A DNA stretch of 32,202 bases. Origin: Methylobacter sp. GTDB lineage: Bacteria; Pseudomonadota; Gammaproteobacteria; Methylococcales; Methylomonadaceae. Below, one piece after another: positions 27,200-32,202 of the stretch (position 1 is the first letter of the stretch; every line of letters starts with the position of its first letter). The stretch is taken from positions 1 through 32,202 of the forward strand of contig JAURZV010000027.1 in NCBI GenBank assembly GCA_030653175.1, in the 5' to 3' direction. The position numbers and the translations under genes were made by a program. Below the pieces are notes generated by a model that saw only the letters and a list, made by a program, of their open reading frames with translations, searched no databases and was not told the origin of the DNA.

Positions 27200-29083
27200 A
27201 TGGCAGCCACTAAAAAAAATACTCCGGATCCCTGCGAAGATGTCCTGAAACAAATTCTTGCAGAGGTCGTTGAGTTGCGCCAAAAAATTGAAATCAATGC
27301 AAATCAGCGCCTGCAAAAATATCAAGGCTACTATCATTCCGGTTGTTTTTCCAAAAGCGCCTGTAATCTTGCACATTATCTTGCCATGCGGCAATTTGAT
27401 CTGCGTCATTTACAAGATCGCTTGGCTCAGGTCGGTTTATCTTCGCTGGGTAGAGCGGAAGCATCGGTATTGTCGACTTTGGATTCGTTGATAGATATAT
27501 TGAAACGGGCAACAGACAAACACTATTTGCCGGGTGAAAAAAAATCAGGCGAATACGGCTTTAACCAGGGCCAGCAGCTGCTGGAGCAGCATACTATTGA
27601 ATTATTCGGGCTCTTCCATGAACACGGCAGAGCGCATGTTATGGTGACCTTGTCTACAGAGGCCTCTTGGGATTATACGCTGGTAAGTTCATTACTTGAA
27701 AAGGGCATGACCTGTGCGCGTATCAATTGTGCACACGATGATCCTGTTATCTGGCAGGGAATGATAACAAATATCCGTCGCGCAGAAACAGAAGTGGGCC
27801 GTCCCTGCCGTATTCTTATGGATCTTGCCGGGCATAAGGTTCGCACCGGCTCCATTGCTCCGGGGCCTTCGATTCATCACATCCGTGTACAAAAGGATCG
27901 GACGGGAAAGATCGTTGCTCCAGGGTATCTGGTTTTAACAGCCGACTCTGAAAGCCCGTCTGCGGATAGCTCATTATTCAGAGTATCCATCCCAAAGCCG
28001 CTTCATAAGAAACTTGCACCAGGAGCGCACCTAAGTTTTATTGATAATCAAAACAAACAGCGTTGCTTGAAAGTTGAAAAAGCGCTTTCTGACACGGATT
28101 GGTTGGTGAGTTGCGAAAGAACGGCTTATCTCGTTTCAGGTTGCACATTAGTGCTTGCAAAGGCTGGGCAGACCCATAACCGGAAATCAGTTGATAAGTT
28201 TACATTGGGGCAATTTGCAGGCGAGCCTCTGGATATTCGTGTATTTAAAAACCAATCGTTATTGCTAACTACCGGTGATATCGACGGTAAACCCGCTGAA
28301 TATGATGATAGCGGGAGCTTGATTCATCCTGCTCAAATTGGTTGCACGCTTTCTTCGGCAATAGAAAAACTTGAAATAGGTCAACCTGTATGGATTGATG
28401 ATGGGAAACTGGGGGCGATCGTCGAGGCAGTGACCGAGCAGGGTGCATTGTTACGTGTAACAGTGGCAAAAGCCGGCGGCGTACGTATACAGAGCGACAA
28501 AGGGATTAATTTTCCGGAAGCCGAGTTTAATTTACCCCCGCTAACCCAGAAAGATTTAGCCGATCTTGACTTTGTTTGTGTGCACGCCGATTTAGTCGGT
28601 TTTTCATTTGTAGAAACGCTGGCAGACATGGAGTATTTGATATCCGAACTGGCAAAGCGGAATGCATCAAAACTGCCTATCATCGCTAAAATTGAAACCA
28701 ACCGCGCGGTAAAAAATCTTCCCGATATTATATTGGGGACTATCGGCAGGCGTAATCTCGGCATCATGATTGCCAGAGGTGATTTAGCCGTAGAATTAGG
28801 CAGTGCCAGACTCGCTGAAATTCAGGAAGAGCTCCTGTGGTTATGTGAGGCGGCTCATGTCCCCGTCATCTGGGCAACCCAAGTGCTCGAATCTATTGCT
28901 AAAAAAGGAATCCGGTCAAGGCCTGAGTTTACCGATGCGGCCATGGCAGGCAGGGCTGAATGCGTTATGTTGAATAAAGGCCCCTATATTCTTGATGCTA
29001 TAGAAGCGCTGGTGAACGTTATGGTTCGCATGCACGAACATCAACGGAAAAAATTCTCCCGCTTGAGAGCCTTGCACTGGTAA
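27200..29083 (+). CDS. Divergent pyruvate kinase-like protein with N-terminal extension
   Basis: 627-aa protein with the pyruvate kinase barrel but unusual architecture. Residues 1-140 are a helical N-terminal extension. The barrel starts at VMVTLSTEAS (about 147), with RINCAHDD replacing the usual RLNFSHG and MDLAGHKVRTG (from 207) replacing LDTKGPEIRT. A long insertion of roughly 130 residues precedes the WIDDGKLG segment (398). Catalytic and metal-binding elements are kept: AKIE with Lys497, and IMIARGDLAVELG (Asp528). ATQVLES and RAECVMLNKGPY follow. The usual C-terminal allosteric domain is absent. It likely converts phosphoenolpyruvate and ADP to pyruvate and ATP, but activity is inferred. 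It stands just upstream of glycogen phosphorylase on the same strand (30 bases apart). Confidence 0.85.
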   Translation: MAATKKNTPDPCEDVLKQILAEVVELRQKIEINANQRLQKYQGYYHSGCFSKSACNLAHYLAMRQFDLRHLQDRLAQVGLSSLGRAEASVLSTLDSLIDILKRATDKHYLPGEKKSGEYGFNQGQQLLEQHTIELFGLFHEHGRAHVMVTLSTEASWDYTLVSSLLEKGMTCARINCAHDDPVIWQGMITNIRRAETEVGRPCRILMDLAGHKVRTGSIAPGPSIHHIRVQKDRTGKIVAPGYLVLTADSESPSADSSLFRVSIPKPLHKKLAPGAHLSFIDNQNKQRCLKVEKALSDTDWLVSCERTAYLVSGCTLVLAKAGQTHNRKSVDKFTLGQFAGEPLDIRVFKNQSLLLTTGDIDGKPAEYDDSGSLIHPAQIGCTLSSAIEKLEIGQPVWIDDGKLGAIVEAVTEQGALLRVTVAKAGGVRIQSDKGINFPEAEFNLPPLTQKDLADLDFVCVHADLVGFSFVETLADMEYLISELAKRNASKLPIIAKIETNRAVKNLPDIILGTIGRRNLGIMIARGDLAVELGSARLAEIQEELLWLCEAAHVPVIWATQVLESIAKKGIRSRPEFTDAAMAGRAECVMLNKGPYILDAIEALVNVMVRMHEHQRKKFSRLRALHW

Positions 29084-29113
29084 GCAGCTTAAATTCTCTT
29101 TCAGGATCAGATC

Positions 29114-31618
29114 ATGCCCACTAACAAATTCGTTATCAGCAAACCCAAATTATCCATCACTAAACTTCCCGAACAGGGTAGAAAAAAACTGGATTTTATT
29201 GACGACTTTAAAGAATATTATGTTCACTTGCTGGGCAGGGATGAAAACTGTCGATCGCCTTATTATGCAGGAGAAGCCTTATCACTGGCGATTCGCGACC
29301 GCTTGATGGAGCGCTGGAAGGCCACTCACCAAACCTATAAAAACAATGACTGCCGACGGGGTTATTATCTGTCTATGGAATTTCTTATGGGGCGGACTTT
29401 GAGCAATGCCATGCTTAATCTGGGTGTGACCGACACTGTGACTCAGGCCATGTATGATCTCGGCATTGCTATCGAAGAGTTGATCAGCAGCGAGCAGGAT
29501 GCAGGGCTTGGCAATGGCGGTCTGGGCCGTCTTGCAGCTTGTTTTATAGACAGTTGCGCGACCTTGCAACTGCCGGTTATAGGCTACGGTTTACGTTATG
29601 AATACGGCATGTTTACCCAGACGATTGTTAATGGCGAACAGGTTGAAAAACCCGATCATTGGCTACGTCACGGTAACGTCTGGGAAATTGAGCGGCTGGA
29701 ATACTCGCATTGCATTAAATTTGGCGGTCATACCGAAATCCAAACCGATGAAAACGATAAGCAACGGTATTGCTGGATAGCCACCAGTAATGTGCTGGCA
29801 GTGCCTTTTGATACGCCGATACCCGGCTATCAGAATGGGACCGTTAATTCATTGCGGCTCTGGAAGGCGGTGGCTACCGAAGAATTTAATCTGGATGAGT
29901 TTAATGCCGGCGATTATGCAGAAGCCGTCGCGGCAAAAATTTCTGCTGAAAATATCACCATGGTGCTGTATCCCAATGATGCCAATGAAAACGGCAAAGA
30001 GCTGAGATTACGGCAACAATATTTCCTGGCTTCCGCCAGTTTGCAGGATGTTATTGCCCGCTGGACAGGTATGCACGGCAATAATTTCGATCGGTTTACT
30101 GAAAAAAGCTGCTTCCAGTTAAACGACACTCATCCGAGTATTGCGATTGCCGAATTGATGCGCCTGCTGATGGATATTCAGGGTTTATCATGGGATCAAG
30201 CATGGGGCATCACCAAAAATACCATGGCCTACACTAACCACACCTTGCTGCCCGAGGCGCTGGAAAAATGGCCGGTTAGCTTGATGCAACGGTTATTACC
30301 GCGCCTGATGGAAATCATTTTTGAAATCAATGCCCGTTTTATGGCTGAAGTTTCGATGCGCTGGCCCGCCGATAACGATCGTTTACGCAGAATGTCGATC
30401 ATCGAGGAAGGTGCAGAGAAACAGGTCAGAATGGCTTATCTTGCTATAGTGGGCAGTTTTTCCGTGAATGGGGTTGCAAGGTTACATTCCCAGTTATTGC
30501 AACAAGGTTTATTCAATGATTTTTATGCCTTATGGCCGCATAAATTTAACAACAAAACCAATGGCGTGACGCCACGGCGCTGGTTAGCCGCCTGTAATCC
30601 CGAGTTGGCAAGCCTGATAACGGAAACCATTGGTGACAGCTGGATTACCGACTTATCGCAGTTAAAAAAACTGGAACCCTACGCTGATGATGCTCAATTC
30701 CGGCAACGTTGGCGCACTATTAAACGGGCCGCAAAACAGCGTTTGATTGACTATAAAAAAAGCAAACACGACTCGGAACTGCATTTGAATGTCGATGCCC
30801 TATTCGATGTGCAGGTTAAACGTATTCATGAATACAAGCGCCAACTGCTCAATGTATTGCATGTGATTCATCTTTATAACTGCATTAAAAAAGGCGACAC
30901 AGACCGAGTGTCACGATGCGTATTAATCGGCGGAAAAGCGGCTCCCGGCTATCGCATGGCAAAAAAGACCATCAAACTGATCAACAATGTTGCCCAGGTT
31001 ATTAATTCGGATCCCGACGTAGGCGACAAATTGACCTTGCTGTTTTTGCCGGATTACCGCGTTTCAGCGATGGAAAAAATATGCCCGGGTGCTGATTTAT
31101 CCGCACAAATATCTACCGCCGGCAAGGAAGCTTCAGGTACAGGCAATATGAAGCTGATGATGAATGGCGCCATCACCATCGGCACACTGGATGGGGCCAA
31201 CATTGAAATTCGTGAAGAAGTGGGTGATGAAAACTTTTTTCTGTTTGGTTTGACGGAAGAACAAATTGAAGCAAGACGAGAGCACTATGATCCAATCGCC
31301 ATTATCGACCAGGATGAAGACTTGCAGCAGGTCATGCAGCTTCTGGAGTCGGGCTGTTTTAATCAATTTGAACCGGGCATATTCGACGACCTGATCAACT
31401 CCATAAAAAGTCCGCATGACCCCTGGATGACTATTGCTGATTTTCGAAGTTTTGTAGAAGCCCAAAAATGCGTTGAAGATGCCTATCAAGATAAGGATCA
31501 TTGGACCAAAATGAGTATTTTAAATTGTGCGAACAGCGGCAAATTCTCTACCGATAGGACGATCAGCGAATACAACCAGGATATCTGGAAATTAAAACCA
31601 CAACCGGTAAAGGATTAA
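29114..31618 (+). CDS. glgP: Glycogen/starch phosphorylase
   Basis: 834-aa glucan phosphorylase that releases glucose 1-phosphate from glycogen using pyridoxal phosphate. Diagnostic motifs are YYLSMEFLMGR, DAGLGNGGLGRLAACF, TNHTLLPEALEKWP, NKTNGVTPRRWL, VKRIHEYKRQLLN and the cofactor site EASGTGNMKLMMNG, where Lys680 binds PLP. Length is normal for bacterial GlgP. It is probably co-transcribed with the preceding pyruvate kinase-like gene, linking glycogen breakdown to lower glycolysis. No regulatory site is evident in the 30-base gap. A short inverted repeat (31624-31645) lies after the stop. Confidence 0.97.
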   Translation: MPTNKFVISKPKLSITKLPEQGRKKLDFIDDFKEYYVHLLGRDENCRSPYYAGEALSLAIRDRLMERWKATHQTYKNNDCRRGYYLSMEFLMGRTLSNAMLNLGVTDTVTQAMYDLGIAIEELISSEQDAGLGNGGLGRLAACFIDSCATLQLPVIGYGLRYEYGMFTQTIVNGEQVEKPDHWLRHGNVWEIERLEYSHCIKFGGHTEIQTDENDKQRYCWIATSNVLAVPFDTPIPGYQNGTVNSLRLWKAVATEEFNLDEFNAGDYAEAVAAKISAENITMVLYPNDANENGKELRLRQQYFLASASLQDVIARWTGMHGNNFDRFTEKSCFQLNDTHPSIAIAELMRLLMDIQGLSWDQAWGITKNTMAYTNHTLLPEALEKWPVSLMQRLLPRLMEIIFEINARFMAEVSMRWPADNDRLRRMSIIEEGAEKQVRMAYLAIVGSFSVNGVARLHSQLLQQGLFNDFYALWPHKFNNKTNGVTPRRWLAACNPELASLITETIGDSWITDLSQLKKLEPYADDAQFRQRWRTIKRAAKQRLIDYKKSKHDSELHLNVDALFDVQVKRIHEYKRQLLNVLHVIHLYNCIKKGDTDRVSRCVLIGGKAAPGYRMAKKTIKLINNVAQVINSDPDVGDKLTLLFLPDYRVSAMEKICPGADLSAQISTAGKEASGTGNMKLMMNGAITIGTLDGANIEIREEVGDENFFLFGLTEEQIEARREHYDPIAIIDQDEDLQQVMQLLESGCFNQFEPGIFDDLINSIKSPHDPWMTIADFRSFVEAQKCVEDAYQDKDHWTKMSILNCANSGKFSTDRTISEYNQDIWKLKPQPVKD

Positions 31619-31703
31619 TAATTTCTCAATCACTTATGCTTGAGAGTGAAGAAATCTCTGTAAACCGCCGTTAAATAAAATCATGCACTCCTTTAAACTC
31701 ATT

Positions 31704-31721
31704 ATTGGCACTAAAGCCAAT
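31704..31721. promoter_or_regulatory. Short inverted repeat upstream of the last gene
   Basis: ATTGGC / GCCAAT with a 6-base spacer lies 36 bases before the start codon at 31757. It could be an operator or a weak hairpin; nothing else supports either reading. Confidence 0.3.
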
Positions 31722-31756
31722 CATGCAATACCTACTGCGACAATAGGAGTAAGACC

Positions 31757-32083
31757 ATGAAAGATGAAAAAAAGACTATTAATTCATCAAAAAAAACAAA
31801 AGAAAAATCCATTAAGAAGGATGGAAAAAAATTATGGATAAAGAGAAAAACAGATTGGCTAATGGATGCCTTAGGGGAAGAAATCCTTGACACCTTTAAA
31901 GACCTTGGTTTTGATGAGGAATACATCCAGGACAAGCAGAGCATATTAGCGGGTAAAAATAGATTCGCAGTTCTGCTATGGTGTAATGAGTTAGACTTAC
32001 GATGCAAAGCAGCATTAGCTGATAAGCTGGGTGTCGAAATGGACGACTTCAATACCACTTTAAAAACCCTGACCAAGTTATGA
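31757..32083 (+). CDS. Hypothetical protein with basic N-terminus
   Basis: 108-aa protein I do not recognise. The first 35 residues are strongly basic (many Lys), the rest is helical and mixed-charge (LMDALGEEILDTFKDLGFDE, then LLWCNELDLRCKAALADKLG). An AGGAG ribosome site lies 9 bases before the ATG, supporting translation. It stands alone after glgP. The remaining bases to the end of the window (32084-32202) show no gene. Confidence 0.65.
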   Translation: MKDEKKTINSSKKTKEKSIKKDGKKLWIKRKTDWLMDALGEEILDTFKDLGFDEEYIQDKQSILAGKNRFAVLLWCNELDLRCKAALADKLGVEMDDFNTTLKTLTKL

Positions 32084-32202
32084 CACCAAGAAAATAGTAG
32101 AAAAGCGCAATAACTCGGTAAGGCGTATTCTGTATGTCAATATGGCCCACCAAAAGATCATTGATCATAAGTAGGTGTTCATAAGTTTCTTAACATTATT
32201 GG

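Overview
The window looks like a gammaproteobacterial chromosome segment. The housekeeping genes (MazG, DgkA, GcvH, a PfkB-type sugar/nucleoside kinase, GlgP) and the many REP-like intergenic palindromes fit that; a methanotroph of the Methylococcales is plausible, but no diagnostic gene (pmo, mxa, rRNA) is present, so this is inference.

Layout. (1) 1-6020, core: a chemoreceptor with a C-terminal zinc-binding CZB domain, then mazG, a PfkB kinase, dgkA and gcvH, all on the minus strand. (2) 6119-7693: an RND-type periplasmic adaptor gene without a pump, then a small DUF5710-type gene on the minus strand. (3) 7694-16238: an accessory island with a complete type III restriction-modification pair (mod 9078-11015, res 12055-15072), three antitoxin/PIN-toxin loci (only one complete), a REP-associated tyrosine transposase (RAYT1) between its REP palindromes, and a collagen-like lipoprotein. 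(4) 16239-17024: a second, diverged copy of the end of the adaptor gene plus the DUF5710 gene. The island therefore sits between two direct repeats of about 0.8 kb, as expected after single-crossover (Campbell-type) insertion or a tandem duplication. (5) 17112-25815: a type I restriction-modification locus in decay: hsdM with an internal stop, a small coupled ORF, a truncated DUF1016 nuclease gene, a second RAYT (RAYT2) with its own REPs, a 5'-truncated hsdS, an AlbA/HATPase gene, a higBA-like toxin-antitoxin pair, and hsdR with two opposite frameshifts. (6) 25992-26831: a DUF3368/UPF0175 toxin-antitoxin pair. (7) 27200-32202, core: an unusual pyruvate kinase-like gene followed by glycogen phosphorylase and a small unknown gene.

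How it fits together: the central 19 kb is a defence island. The type III system reads as intact, although a REP element lies in frame inside mod. The neighbouring type I system carries at least five lesions, several caused by, or coinciding with, mobile palindromic repeats. Two RAYT/REP families, one with a GTGG and one with a GTAG head, have shaped the island: they truncate genes, enter coding sequences in frame, and may have removed a toxin. No CRISPR array, tRNA or rRNA was seen.
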